This document shows, in pieces, positions 24,191 through 36,699 of a stretch of 64,000 nt of DNA. The position numbers were made by a program, and so were the translations under genes. This stretch comes from Vitis vinifera. Its lineage: Eukaryota; Streptophyta; Magnoliopsida; Vitales; Vitaceae. The notes under the pieces were generated by a model, which was given only the letters and a program-made list of their open reading frames with translations, was not told the DNA's origin and searched no databases. The stretch lies in the NCBI RefSeq assembly GCF_030704535.1, contig NC_081821.1, forward strand, positions 8,323,001-8,387,000, in the 5' to 3' direction. Numbering within the stretch: position 1 is the stretch's first letter; the number at the start of each line of letters is the position of its first letter.

Positions 24191-24569
24191 TTTAAAAAAT
24201 AATAAATATAAATTCATTTTCTCTTCTTTTCTTCATTTGTCATCAGATTCTTTTCCTCAATTCTCTTAGCAACCAAACAGAAAATTTCATCATTCCCATC
24301 AATCAAAATAACATCAAATATATATTTTAATAAAAATAAGAACTTTTATTTGTTATTCCTACTTCTAATAGCTTGTTGTCTTTTGTTATTTCCTATTTGG
24401 AGGAGGAATGAAAATAACTAGGGGGTGAGGAAAAAATGAAATTCATGGAACTAACATGGAATGAGAATAAAAAATTTTCATTCCCATTCCAAGCTATTAC
24501 ATAAAATGTCTGAATGAACTATAAATGAAATGGGATTCTCATTCCACCATAAAGTAACCCTAGAGGATA

Positions 24570-25785
24570 ACTAGACTCTTACTGTGTTGCCATGGATCAA
24601 AATTCTCCTACCTCCATGTTTATTGACTCCTAGTCCTCAACATCCTGCAATTTCCAATTCCACTATAACTCATCAGATTTGGCAATCCGTGACTTCTCTT
24701 CTCTTGTATTGTCTCTTCTTTATGTTCATCACCTACTTTCCCATTGTGAAGGGTTGGTCCTTGATTCCCTGCAAATTTTTCTCCATAAGATATTTCTTCC
24801 AAGCTTTATCCAAAATGATTCCCCAATCTAGAAGTCTAAATCTCTGTCTAAAATACGGCTATGCATAGTTATTGGCCAATAAAATGGTTAATAACAATGA
24901 CATTTTGCAGAAATGGAGGTCTTTCAAGGCTCTGTTCTTTAAATGATGTTTATTTGCTTAGGCAGTGTGGAAATTGTGGACCACCTTCTCTTTCATCATC
25001 GGTTGCTGTAGGTATATGACACTAGTCATGTAGACTAGCTAGCTTCGGCTATGTTCCTCCTAGAGAAGTTGCAGGACATTTGACCATTGCTTTTAAGGAT
25101 TTTGAGGGCAATACGTTGGTAGGATGCTTGGACATGTGGCTATGCTTGTCATACCTCAAGTGGTTTGGTCAAAAAGGAATACCGTGCTATTTTAGAATAA
25201 GTGGAGATGTATGGAGTCTCTTAGTACTCTAAGGGGCACTGTCCGTTACCTGACTTTTGTTCATGTGTTTATTAAAAAAGAATTTCTAGGCACTCCTGTA
25301 AGTCTAATCATGTTGGAATAAGTCAGGCTTGTAGTTTAATCAGAAGAGATATAGAGTTTGATCAGAGAAGAAACCTCCCTTCATTTGGCTGCCTTAAGCT
25401 AAACTTGGATGTATATCATTTTGTAAGTCAGTGGGATGGAATTGATGATACATTTAGTGATCACTGAGGTGGTGTGGTGATGGCTTTTCTCCAAGTTAAT
25501 GGGGTTTGAGTTCAAGAATGAAATTAGGATCTAGACTTGTTGGATGGGTTGTGGAAGGCAAGGTTATTGGGAATTTGAGATATAACAATTTTGTGGTGGA
25601 AGGAGTCTCGACCATTATTATTGCTTGAATGTTTTGGAAAAATCGTATTCCTTGGAAGCTAGATGGTTCAATAAGCAAACTATTGATATTTTGAGAGTAT
25701 TAGGTTTACCTGGATCCATGTATTTTGGTTGTACCTTTTAGTTAGATGCTTTTAATAAAACTATTTTTGCCTATTGAAAGAAAAA
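24570..25785 (+). mobile_element. Degenerate L1-type LINE, 3' part of the reverse-transcriptase ORF
   Basis: Frame-shifted translation shows the zinc-finger end of a plant LINE reverse transcriptase (VEIVDHLLFHHRLL around 24968-25010) followed by residues like VVWSKRNTVLF (25160-25195), which match the region after the RT in plant LINEs. The segment ends with AATAAAACTATTTTTGCCTATTGAAAGAAAAAA, the typical LINE tail. Many stops and shifts; inactive. Confidence 0.6.
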
Positions 25786-26501
25786 ATTTGCTTGGATCTC
25801 TATATAAGCTTGTTGTGGACAAGGAGCCTGGCCATTAGAGATTTGGCAAATTTCAAGCCTCCCAGAGTTGAAACAATTTTAGATGTTGAAACCTAGTGAC
25901 CTTGGTTTCCCTACTGTTTTTCCTATTCTTTTGTTGTACTCTTCTAGTGATGCTTGGCAGGAAGAATAGCTCATTCTTCCTTGTATTTCTATTTCACATA
26001 CAAAAATAAATACATAACTAATGTAAAACTCTTAGCCACTTTCTCCATGGTGGATGTCATGTCATCAGAAACTCTGCAATTTCATGCCTTCGAAATAGGT
26101 CAGATCAGTGCACCCAGATAATGGTTCCAAACTTTTATCTATCTTGGCCCTAGCCTTCAGGAAGAAGGAAAAACATCCTTATCCCAGTGAGAAAGTGCCC
26201 AAGCTAAATTAACTAGGTAAAAAAAACATAAAAGAGCAAAGGAACAATGGATATAGAGTTTATCCACTAACTCATACTCCAACATGCCCATACAGGATTA
26301 GAAACATTGATAAAAATGATTACCTAGAAGCTTATTTTTTATAGGTAGGAAAAGATCTATTAAAAAGATCTATTAGAAGCTTATATAAACAGGATTTCCT
26401 TCGATTCTCCATCCCACTAAACCAAATGGTACTTCAATTCTCCAACCCAACCACTCCAAAAAAGTGCTCTTGAAGCTTCTCAAAACTCTCAGTCACTGTG
26501 C

Positions 26502-26598
26502 CTTTGAGGCATGACTCAAGTGGTAAGAGGCTGAGGTTAAGATATGGGAAGTTCCAGGATCAAGTAAAAAATAATTTACCAATCAAGGGGAAAAAACA
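26502..26598 (+). mobile_element. tRNA-derived SINE relic
   Basis: GGCATGACTCAAGTGGTAAGAGG resembles a pol III A box region and GTTCCAGGATC a B box about 35 bases later, then AATTTACCAATCAAGGGGAAAAAA as tail. The layout is the same as the SINE at 40086-40170. Confidence 0.55.
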
Positions 26599-26796
26599 GA
26601 CTCACTGCACTGTGAATGCTGAACAAGGTAACACTGTAAACCAGAACACTCATCAATAACAACCCATCGAGAGTTTTCCCCCTTTCCCAGAAATGTCTGG
26701 CTTTCCAATAACACTTCCCATCACATTTAACAAGCAGTAGAGCAATTGATCACAAAAAAATTTTCCTTCTAAGATATAACCAGTCATTTGCAATAC

Positions 26797-26893
26797 ATAT
26801 GGCTCAAGTGGCAAGAATTTGGGGAGGTAGGTAGGAGGTTCTAGGTTACTTATCTCTGATGAGGTCCATTTACCAGTATATAATTAACAAAAG
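26797..26893 (+). mobile_element. tRNA-derived SINE relic
   Basis: TATGGCTCAAGTGGCAAGAATTTGGGG (A box side) and GGAGGTTCTAGGTTAC (B box side), then ATTTACCAGTATATAATTAAC. Same family as the neighbour at 26502, more decayed. Confidence 0.5.
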
Positions 26894-27831
26894 AAACCTT
26901 ATTAGTTTAAGACAATGTACCAGTATACAAAAAGGGAACCAAAAGAAATCTTGTTATTACATGTGGCTATTTACAATGAACATAATAAGTGATAAATTTT
27001 CTTTATTAATTTTCAGGAAAACTTAACATTTTTACAAGTACGGGCAAGAGATTGCAAATGTTAAATTCAGCCAAGTACCTAATTTCTGGCCTTTTTATTT
27101 TTATCTTTCTTATTCTGGAAAAAAGAATTCTGACAGAAGGTGAGCCTGGGGATGAAAACTCAGAACATCGTGGTCAAATGGGGATTCACAAGAACCCCAG
27201 AATGGCACCTTCTTGTTAAAATTTCTGATTCCAGTAGAAGATTTGTAGAGCATATTAGTGTGGTTTGATGGAGTTGGTGTGAGAAAATCTAGTGAAATGG
27301 TGAAGTTTGTAATCTTTGGGAGTCTTTACAGCTCTGCTGTATCTCGCATCAACTGTCGTTCACTTTGGGATAGTTTATACATAGGGTTAATGTCTACTTG
27401 CTTGAATTATCTCAGGACTTGCAAACTTGGATAGACACTACCGTTTAAATAGTCATTCTGATGAAAACTGAGTCAGCAGGGGCTTTGTATAAAGGAAATT
27501 TAGGTTACGATGATGTTGGATTTTTTTCAGGCATCCAAGACTTCTTTTTGGTGTTTTATAGATCAATGGAGTCGTGTGATGCATTTTGAGCTTGAAGTGT
27601 TATTTTCATTGTAGGACCTAAAACTTATACAGGATACTTATCAAAGAATATACAGATGATCAAGTTCAACATGGACAGAGAGGCATGGGACCTTTCCATC
27701 TCATTTTTGGCATCTATATCGGGTTCCATATCATCTATGTTTTTCCTGAATAACAGGAAATCCACCTTGACGTGAGACATTTATCCTCACAATCAGAGAA
27801 GCAAACGCAAGCATCTTGGGTTCTCCTCTCT

Positions 27832-27925
27832 ACCGTACACCATTTAAATACCAGGGAGGCTTGAACTTTGAACCTCTGGTTCCTTGCCAAATGACATTAC
27901 CGCTGAGCTGTGTTGTGTGTGTGTA
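27832..27925 (-). mobile_element. tRNA-derived SINE or tRNA-like relic
   Basis: On the minus strand CAGCTCAGCGGTAATG is an A-box-like block and AGGTTCAAAGTTCAAGCC a B-box-like block 30 bases on. No full cloverleaf can be drawn, so this is not called a tRNA gene. Confidence 0.45.
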
Positions 27926-28091
27926 AACAAGTATATAATACATTATATGCCTTCGAATTTTATACGCCACTAATGATACATCTCTCATATCATAGTTTTT
28001 TCTCATAACTATGTTCTTTGGTATATTAAAGCATAAGCATTTGTGTCCTGATGTACCCATTGCAGGGTGTGCCATATGTATGATGTGGAAA

Positions 28092-28465
28092 TGGATTGGG
28101 TTAGATTGCCTATAGGTGATTGTTCCTTGTCAATGTTGGATTTTGTGGATTAGTTAGGTTGTAGATAAGGCGTAGGTACAGGTTTTTGTGCCTTCGTGCC
28201 ATTTTTTTTTTTCTTTTTTTCTTTTCTTTTGTCTTTTGGCTTCTTTGTAAACTTCGTGTATAGCTTCTTGGTTTTATAGAGGATTGGGTTAGAGTGCCTA
28301 TAGGGGATTGTTCCTTGTCAATGTTGGATTTTGTGGATTAGTTGGGTTGTAGATAGGGCACAGGTATAGGTTTTTATGCCTTCATGCCGTTTTTTTTTTT
28401 TTTCTTTTTTGTCTTTTGGCTTCTTTGCATACATCATGTATAGCTTCTTGGTTTTCTTTTACTGC
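28092..28465. repeat. Tandem duplication, two units of about 180-190 bp
   Basis: Unit 1 (28092-28282) and unit 2 (28283-28465) both run ATTGGGTTAGAKTGCCTATAG, TTGTTCCTTGTCAATGTTGG, a T/C-rich run, then GTCTTTTGGCTTCTTTG and TATAGCTTCTTGGTTTT. Differences are mostly in the T-run length. The GTCTTTTGGCTTCTTTG end resembles LINE 3' ends. Confidence 0.85.
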
Positions 28466-29730
28466 TGATACAACCTTTACTTCTTACATATCAGGAAAAA
28501 AATGATGCGGAAAAAATTATGTTAAAATCCTTAACACATCTTGCCCAACATGTCTAGAATATTGTCTTGTTACAATAAGAACACAACTTCTTTTTGAAGT
28601 ATTTGTCCTTGCTGGAATTTCTACTTATATTGTCTAGAATTTCTACTTATATATGCTAGAACTGGGATTCATATGCATACTTCATAAGTAATTTTCTTAG
28701 AACTCTATTCTTTCAATCTTGATAGTCCTTTTCTTCCGCCATGCAATACTATTTTGTTTGGACTAGATACCATTATTTGTCCATGCAAAAAGAGAAAAAG
28801 TAGCAAAGAATTGGAGATGGGATGGGTCAGAGAAGAAACATAGAATGTTAACCAATGGAAGTTGAGTAAGTTAGCAACTTGGATTCCAGATGTCAATTGT
28901 CACAAAGGTACGTCAATTCAAACAACAAAATTCCAGATATTGCATTAAAAAGCTGTAAAGAATTAGCAATGATATCAATAATAATAACAATAACAATAAC
29001 AATAACAACAACAACAACAAAAGTAGCCTCAGCAGAGGCATTGACGAAGTAGAGACAGGATGTTTAAAAGATAAACCAGATCATATAAATAGAAGCAGCG
29101 ATAAAGTAGAATCCAATACTCTCTCACATTCAAGCAAACACATGTGAGAGCAACCAATGCATTCATGCCCAAGTAATTGAACTTCAAAATCCACGCAAAT
29201 CCAAACAGCCGCCAACAAAAATAACATGCTTCTATGGATATAATGAATAAGCTGCCACAAATCTGACATAAAAACCGAAGCCCATGGCCGGAGAGGTCAC
29301 GAAAGACGATAAAAGAAGCTACAATTTTGAATCTCAAATTTCTAGTCATTTAGGACCCAAAGAAACATAAAACCCACTCTACACGGTTTAAGACAACTGC
29401 CCAACTCAACTATTTATATATCCGTTTGGCTTAGTTGACTCGTGTTTCCCATCCTAACCAAGCATGGGCGACATAAACCCCAAAGTCCAAACTTTTTTTT
29501 CCTTTTCTTCTCCTCCATTTTCTCATCGGCCTAACAGACTAAAAGAATCGCATATCATCTCAAGTGAAGGCATTCATTACCAAACACCCAAATTTCAAGC
29601 CCGACGCGAACAAGATCGAAAGCCAAATTCCACAATTCCCAACTTGGAACCAATGATTGAACAATGCAAGGCGCGAACACGGGCACCGATGAAACTGCCC
29701 CACCCTAATACATCCGGACCACAACCGACC

Positions 29731-29745
29731 CTAACCCTAATTCTC
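29731..29745. promoter_or_regulatory. Telo-box-like motif
   Basis: ACCCTAACCCTAA just inside the putative first intron, with further AAACCCTAA copies at 29788 and 29880 region. Telo boxes are known near the 5' ends of plant genes that are active in dividing cells. Confidence 0.5.
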
Positions 29746-29824
29746 GCCTTGGATGCAAATGGTGGTCACTGAGAGAAAAATTAGGGTTTCGAAAGAGAGA
29801 AAAAAAAAAGAGGCGCAAACTTAC

Positions 29825-29970
29825 AGTGGCGTTCTGACACCTTCATTAAAGCTCGAAATCGATCCTCCAAATCACTGCGATTAGGGTTTGAATCTCAGAG
29901 AGAACGAGAGGAGAGAGAAAGAAAGAGGTGTTGAAGAAAGATAAAGTGATCGAAATAGTGCGAAATTTTC
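29825..29970 (-). other. 5' leader exon (untranslated) of the DSPP-like gene
   Basis: On the minus strand a CT-rich run (CTTTCTCTCTCCTCTCG) is followed by AAACCCTAATCGC and ends at a strong donor, CCACT|GTAAGTTT, with the GT at 29824-29823. This is the usual look of a plant 5' UTR exon. A short ATG frame lies near its end. Transcription start is estimated near 29970. Assignment to the gene ending at 11832 is inferred from strand and from lack of another candidate. Confidence 0.5.
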
Positions 29971-32243
29971 AACGAACTGTAGAGCAAAATTGTGGTTCGG
30001 GCCGAGGCTAAGGTTCAGGGTGCACGAGGCTGAGGCTCAGGTTCGGTTGAGGAAGTTTGGGTGGGGATCTCAAAGTGCTCTGGGTGCGTCTCCAGGTGGC
30101 ATCTGATTGACTGTCTACGGTCCGGAGTTGGAGAATTGGGTAGTCCATCCAATTGAAGTCTGCCACGTTGGCAAAGTCCCTTTGTCTTTAGTGGGCCTGT
30201 AGTAGGAAGCATCACAGCCGTTCATCTGTGAACAGTATTTGGATTTTCCATCCTTTTAATTTATTATTAAAAGATAAATAAATATATTAAACAATGTGTA
30301 ATAAGTATAAAATTTAATTTGAAATTAAAGATACTTAAAATTTTAATCAATCAACCTTTAGAGGGAAAGAAAAATGTGGGTTACTTAATAGCATATAGAG
30401 ATTGTGGTATTTATGTTATAAAATGAAATAAATGGTCAATATAAAAATGATATTGATAATCGAGTAGTCATAAATACAGAAGAAAACGAAATATGAATCG
30501 ACATGAAATTTGATTTAACCATAGAAATTATTAAATTAAATTTGTTTGTGAAATATTAATTTAAGCATGTGATTTATTAAATTTGTCACTACTGTAACAC
30601 AAATTTTGAACTAAAAGACAAACAAGTTGTATGTAACGGACATCGAGTCCATTTGAATAGAAACGTGCAACATTTATGGAGGAATGTAAATAAAATAATG
30701 GTTTCAATAATTTCTTATTATCTTAGCCTAGTTTAACATGCTATAAATTATATCCATGGATTTAAACAGTATAAATTAGGTTTGTGGATTGGAATATCTT
30801 CAATGATTTATATAAAATATCATGTTCATTGTGATGTCGGCAATAGATTGATTTATGAGAAATAAACTGGTTTATAGTGACTTTTAAAAAATATATTTAA
30901 ATGTATAAAAATTTAGAGTCTATTTGGTAGTAATTTTATGAGACGTTTATAACATTTATAACATTTGAAAAATTTTATCATTTAAGTGTTAAAAATACTA
31001 AAAATGTTTATTAGAATCCCTATTAAACACACTGTTATTCATCTTACCAATGTGAGAAATATATATGTATATATATATAGCGCAATAAATATCACAATTC
31101 TCTAATGCAGACAAAACATTCTTATTGGGGACATCTTATTGTGTAGATATTTTTGGCTTTGGGCTTGATGGGTCATTATGTCTTATAGACATAGTTACCC
31201 AATTAGGAGAAATCCACTATTTGATAAACTATTTCCCCTAATTGATGTAAGATGGTACAATGAGAAAACTCGTGAACAATGAGAAAAATGTTTTATAACT
31301 CTTTAATTATCATCTTAAATTAACTTGTTAGAAGGTATAAATTGTTTCATACTTTTTAATCATTCTTATAAATCTAACACTATCTCTCTAAACAATTTTT
31401 TATTTCGAAAAACAGTAATCTCTAGGAGTTTTCTTGCATTTTCTATTAAAACAAATGTTAAAACCTTTGGCTATGAAAAACAAAGTGGTTTTCTTAATCA
31501 TAGTTTTATCCACAACTCGAGACAAAAAAAAAAGAAAAAAAATTATTAAAACACTCAAATTGAGATTTTTAGGCATCATCAAAGGTAACTTGATACTTTT
31601 TTTTTGTCAAATAAAGATGCCTCGTAAAAAATGAAATAAAATAAATGGGATGAAATGGAGCAAGTCAAGACAAATCATATATGAGAAATTCGTATATCCA
31701 ACTTATTTATTTTATTTATTTATTAGTATTATTTTTTTTACGTGGATGATAATATGTTTAAATAATCACCCTCATCTTTTCCCACCTAATCGCTATACCT
31801 AGTGATAGGTAGGAAGGGGTAACAAATATATACATACATGACATAAACCTTCTCTAATCCATGTTTCATTGTTTTTATACTATGTTCTATTATGATAAGT
31901 ATACTTATACAATATTAAAACTCATTAATTCAAAAGGAACAAATAAATAAAGAAAAATGTTACATCCAAAATTCTAAAAATATGGTTTAATTATAATATT
32001 AAAGGGTTAGCTAATAATTCTATAATTTGAAATATGAATTAATAAACAATGACATAATATTTGTAATAATATATTATTATTTATTTTTATATTTAGAAAT
32101 TCTAGTTTTATTGTATAGGTAACAAACAAGATATCTTTTTAATATTTATTTATTATTTTATATTAATTAATTTTTTAATAGGAATAGTATTAAACTTTAT
32201 TTTACAGGTTTCTAATTTAAATGGTCATGCCCTACATAGAAGA
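29971..32243. other. Intergenic DNA, promoter side of the DSPP-like gene then AT-rich
   Basis: 29971-30240 has moderate GC and is the likely promoter. 30240 onward is AT-rich with no coding region seen; short TA repeats at 31060-31079. Confidence 0.6.
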
Positions 32244-32496
32244 TAGGAATGGTAACGAGTCAAGTTTTTTCAGCTACCGCTTTGTTTGCCCTAAATAGGA
32301 TGAGTTTAAAATTTAAATAAACCAATTAGGGGCAAAATTGAGTTTTTTTTTTAAAACTCAGGACGAGTTCAAGGTAGGTTTGAGATTTTTTAAAAAAACC
32401 TAGAATAGGTGTGTGTGGGTTTATGTATTGTCTTGTCCTACCCCACCCCATTTTGATTATATATAAAATTAATTTAATTGAATTTTTATTTTTCTA

Positions 32497-32533
<37 letters not shown>

Positions 32534-32838
32534 GTGATAATAAAATACTTTTCAATCAAATAAGTTATAAAAAATTTATAATATTTTAATTATTTATAAA
32601 ATATATTTATTTTAATGTAATTAAAAAATTTTAAAAATATTTTTTTCAAAAAGTTTTCAAAAAATTAAAAAATAAATAGGTCAAGGCCAAGCACGTATGA
32701 GAATTTTGTATACCCACCTTGCATTGCTCCGTTTAATTTTTTTTTTTTAATGGATTTGAAATGAGAATTATTTTGACTAAACAAGATAGGGTTTAGACGT
32801 GGACGACTTGTCCCAAACCCACCTAATTGTCATCCCTA
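32244..32838. mobile_element. hAT-like MITE (about 595 bp)
   Basis: Left end TAGGAATGGTAACGAGTCAAGTTTT and right end, read inward, TAGGGATGACAATTAGGTGGGTTT share the start TAGGRATG. The flanking octamers are ATAGAAGA and ATAAAATA (6 of 8 equal), as expected for a decayed 8-bp hAT target duplication. The interior has a TA microsatellite (32503-32530) and no ORF. Confidence 0.55.
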
Positions 32839-34562
32839 ATAAAATAGGTGCACAGCTTAAAGTAATGCACTTAACTAGAGATGAAGTACCTTCTGTAGCA
32901 TGTCTATGTTTCTTAAGTTTTCACATTTTCTTTATTTTTTTCACACTTGAAACTTCTAAAAAATCATCTTTAAGTTTTCATTATATAATTTTTGCAACAC
33001 CCTAAACCTTGAGGCTAGGGGTAACCTTGTTAATTTATCACATTCAACATAAAAGTAAAATATGTAAAAATGACTAAATAGTCAAAAAGGCAAAAGTTAT
33101 GAGTTGTAACTATTAAATACTAATTCAATTCAAGTTAACCTAATAATTAAAATATAATACATAATTCAAATCAACATGTGTAAACAAAGGCTTCAAAGCC
33201 AGACATAAACTAAACTAATAAGAACCCTTCCTATCATTGACATCACTCATTGCCATTTGCATATAGGGTACTTAAAAGGGTTTTCAAAAGTAAAGGTAGT
33301 GAACTTTAATGCAATAAGACATATGCTAATAATTGATTTTATAAAAATAAAAGTAACATAACATATAATATAACCTTCCAACATACAAGACAAACAAATT
33401 TTATTTTATCAAACTAATGGGACCTTCATAAACAAATTACCCTTCAATTTGAAAAGGACTAACCAATTATATGGAATCATTGGGTTTGTGACTACCCCAT
33501 TGCCTAGGTTTTTCAATCCTCGTACAATTAGATAGTGATGGTCAACAACACAACCTAACTAGGGCTACTTATTAAAATGCATCACAAAGTAATATTTTTC
33601 ACAATATAAACTTTTTTTGTATGGTTAAATATTTTCCATTCCTTTTAGAAAGATAACATTCCAAAAAGTACTTACGACTGATAATTTCATAGTTGATGTA
33701 AAGGTAAAAGTTGAATTGAGCGACCAAGTTCATAATTTCATATTTGTTTAGGATTCACATAAACAAATAAAATAAATCTCATTAATATGAACTTATTTTA
33801 ACGTAACAAAATTTTATGTCACAAGTTGTTAATTTATTTTCATAATAATTAATTTATATTCAAGAATGTATTGTTTTCTTTTCATACATTATCCAAATGT
33901 ATACTGTTATATCAACCAAGTTAATAATAAGAATTTCTTTATTTTTTTCTACATCTAATCTATAAAATATTTGATCATTAATACATATATTCAAAAAATC
34001 CAACAAGTAACAAGAATAGAATCCTTAAAAAATTTACCTTAGATTTTACAATGTAGAGAGTAAAAGTAATCAACGGTGAAATCAATCTTAACGTATCTTA
34101 GTTCTTCTCTTTTTATCTCTTTGCCAAAATTCACATTTTTTTAGGTGGTATTCCTCTCTTGTAGCCCTTCAACTAGGTTTCAAAAACCATTTTTATAGAA
34201 ATTAAAGGATGAACTAAAGTTCAATAGAAAAAAGTATAGTAAAAAGACTTGTAAAACAACCTTTCAATATTCCTCAATAGCAATAAACCAAAATTCATTC
34301 ACAAACATAGATTTTTACCAAAACATACATGTACATCAACAATAACTCATTTTTGACTCACGATATATTTGTCAAGTGACTTCGATGTACATTACCAAAT
34401 AACACTTCTTCTTTCATAACCTTGGTTCATGTATATTAGCTACTCTCACCTAAGATATACGTTTATACCCCTTTTATATCTACTTATGAATCTTATAAGA
34501 GATGTTTTTAGTATTTTGTCATAGGGTATTTTACCCTTCTTCCTTTATGGACTCTCATATAT
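32839..34562. other. AT-rich intergenic DNA
   Basis: No gene or RNA recognised. A segment starting CAACACCCTAAACCTTGAGGCTAGGGG (33,996 bases before window end, at about 32996) could be the edge of an old LTR, but no partner is seen. Confidence 0.4.
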
Positions 34563-34710
34563 TGTGACATCTCACATCGGATTGGGGGAAAGTTTTTGAC
34601 GCTATATAAGTATGGACTCCTCATAACCCTGTAAATGCGTTTTAAAGCCGTGAGGGCCTCTTTGGGTTCAAAGCAAACAATATTTATACGATTGGGAGCA
34701 GGTCGTTACA
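34563..34710 (+). repeat. TRIM left LTR
   Basis: Contains CTATATAAGTATGGACTCC, a TATA-box candidate, also found in the right copy. Confidence 0.9.
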
Positions 34711-34711
34711 A

Positions 34712-34724
34712 ATGGTATCAGAGT
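34712..34724 (+). other. TRIM primer binding site
   Basis: ATGGTATCAGAG matches the initiator-methionine tRNA 3' end complement used by most plant LTR elements. Confidence 0.85.
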
Positions 34725-34833
34725 CGATCCCCGACTTCAATGCGATGTTTGTTTGACCCTGTAAGGGAGTTTGTTCGTTTAACCCCACAATCCCGTGGGA
34801 CAATGAGAACGTTGTGTTTACATAGGGGGTGTT

Positions 34834-34982
34834 TGTGACATCCCATATCGGATAGGGGGGAAAGTTTATGACACTATATAAGTATAGACTCCGCATAACC
34901 CTGTAGACGCGTTTTAAAGCCATGATGGTCTGTTTGGGTCAAAAGCGGTCAATATCTACATGATTGGGAGCGAGTTGTTACA
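34834..34982 (+). repeat. TRIM right LTR
   Basis: Direct repeat of 34563-34710, ending GTTACA, followed by the target duplication. Confidence 0.9.
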
Positions 34983-34987
34983 TATAT

Positions 34988-36699
34988 GGATCATTTCACC
35001 CTTATTATTTGTTTTCAAGTCACCCTTTATGGAGCCTTAAAATTGAATTTTTCAGTGTCTTCAACATTGTTTATATTGCTCATGCTGCACATCAAGTTAG
35101 TTTCAATAAAACATAATATATCATAACACAACAAAGCATATCTCAACTATGAACAACAATTCTCAACATATCATATTCATGCTCTTCATTCAATCATCTT
35201 ACATAATCATATCACCCTCACACATGCATAATTCAATACGTTAATTATTTCATAGCTCAACCATTATTCAAGCACTTTGAGTATTATACCAATTGCTAAA
35301 TCATAACATATGTTTCAACCCCTTTTTAGATGAATTATGAGATGACTTACGAATTTTATATGACTAGATAACACAGAAGGCTAGTTGAATTTTTAACTAC
35401 ACAAAATTACACAAGCAGCTAACTAAGTTGCAAACTCATATACCTATTGGTGTTGCAAAGAATTTCCACTATTAATAACCACCTTTAAGTTACTAGTTTA
35501 ATGTGTTCATTACCCAACTAATCATTCCACTAATCGAGTCATTAATCTTCATTAAAATATTAAGCAAAGCAATATTAAGCTTTAAATAACTTCAGGTCAT
35601 TACAAAACCAAAACTAAGTTTTTAATAACTTCATATCATTATAAAAAATGACACATTAATAAGGATTTGTTAGATGGACATTTTAAAGAATATTCTTAAA
35701 GTTTAGTTATAAATATACGTTAACCCTTCAATATTTTGTATATTTTGCACTTTGTTCCTCAAATTTATTAAAGAACGATATTTCAATATCATTTATGAAT
35801 CCTCTATAAATTATAAAAATGATTATTTATTTTATTTTTTTGCATTATAATTCAAACACTTATTCAAACTTGTGTAAAACGAACTTGTATATAACCAACT
35901 TTGAATCAATAGTTTTGAAATGAAAATTTTCGCATGTTATTATGAAGCGTGACAATTTTAAACTTAGATAATATGTGTTTTTCTTTGTATCTAGACCTTA
36001 TTTTTTTACTTTCGACCTTTTTCGTTTATTTCTACCCTTTAACAAGTTTAGGAGTAAAGTAATAACTTTTGAAAAAGTCAAAAAGTAAAGTGTCAGATTT
36101 TAAATGTGATGGAACCTAGTATCAACGATGTCAAACATTGATGGTTAAAATATATATAACTTTAAAGCTATATTTTTATATTTTTTTTTGTGAAATTAAA
36201 ATTTTCCTTAATATATATTTTTTTTCCAACGCTAAAAGATGAGGAAGAAAATTTCAAAATTCAACGTTTTTAAATGCCTCAAATTTATTTTTATGGAATT
36301 AAAAAATAATTAAAAATTGAAAATGAGGACAACCCCACACAACCCTAGGTAAAATAGAGCCTTGAGTAAAATAGAAGCATATGATTGTCTTTTTTTTTTT
36401 TTTTTTTACTTATTTTTCATTTTTGATATTCGATACCAATTAAACCTAATTCGAATGTAGTACGATATACCAGATGAACTGGTTCCAATACCAGAATCAG
36501 ATTTGATATTTCTTCGATCCAATTCCCAGCCACTGTAAGAAATCCGCAGTCCGCACGTAGTTTTCGCCGCTTACTCCCTACGTGGCAACACTCTGGGCTT
36601 AAACCCTGAGAAAAATAGGGAGATCTGCTATACAAATCGCTGATAAAACAACTCTCCGCCTGCTTCATACATCGAGGTTTTTGAGGAGGACGGAGAGAG
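34988..36699. other. Intergenic DNA and LEO1 promoter
   Basis: 34988-36420 is AT-rich without a gene. 36420-36699 has higher GC and directly precedes the LEO1 start, so it should hold the promoter and 5' UTR. No clear TATA box picked out. Confidence 0.6.

Larger units (their letters stand above)
19701..29824 (-). other. Probable 5'-UTR intron region of the DSPP-like gene (about 9.9 kb) plus intron 1
   Basis: 19893-19951 upstream of the start codon is probable leader, with a splice acceptor candidate TCTCTGTTTTAG ending near 19952. From there to the donor at 29824 no gene is seen; the stretch contains a TIR element (21009-21923), a LINE fragment, antisense LINE 3' relics, three SINE-like units and a tandem duplication. 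The first coding intron is 19699-19491. The long leader intron is inferred from the absence of any other gene that could own the leader exon. Confidence 0.5.
34563..34982 (+). mobile_element. TRIM (terminal-repeat retrotransposon in miniature), complete
   Basis: Two direct repeats of 148-149 bp, 34563-34710 and 34834-34982, both TGTGACATC...GTTACA. Two bases after the first lies TGGTATCAGAG, the methionine-tRNA primer site; a purine-rich CATAGGGGGTG precedes the second repeat (polypurine tract). The element is flanked by the perfect 5-bp duplication TATAT (34558-34562 and 34983-34987). Total 420 bp with no coding capacity, so it depends on proteins supplied by other elements. The two LTRs differ at roughly 15 positions by eye, so the insertion is old. 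Confidence 0.92.

Noticed and set aside
27832-27925. tRNA gene on the minus strand
   Set aside because: A- and B-box-like blocks are present, but no complete acceptor, anticodon and T stems can be drawn.
29029-29349. Minus-strand frame of 106 codons, Cys/Leu-rich
   Set aside because: No recognisable domain; it lies within the putative leader intron and has no plausible splice link to the DSPP-like start.
29464-29772. Plus-strand frame of 102 codons
   Set aside because: Lies opposite the putative leader intron; no similarity seen, and the moderate GC there is expected next to a promoter.
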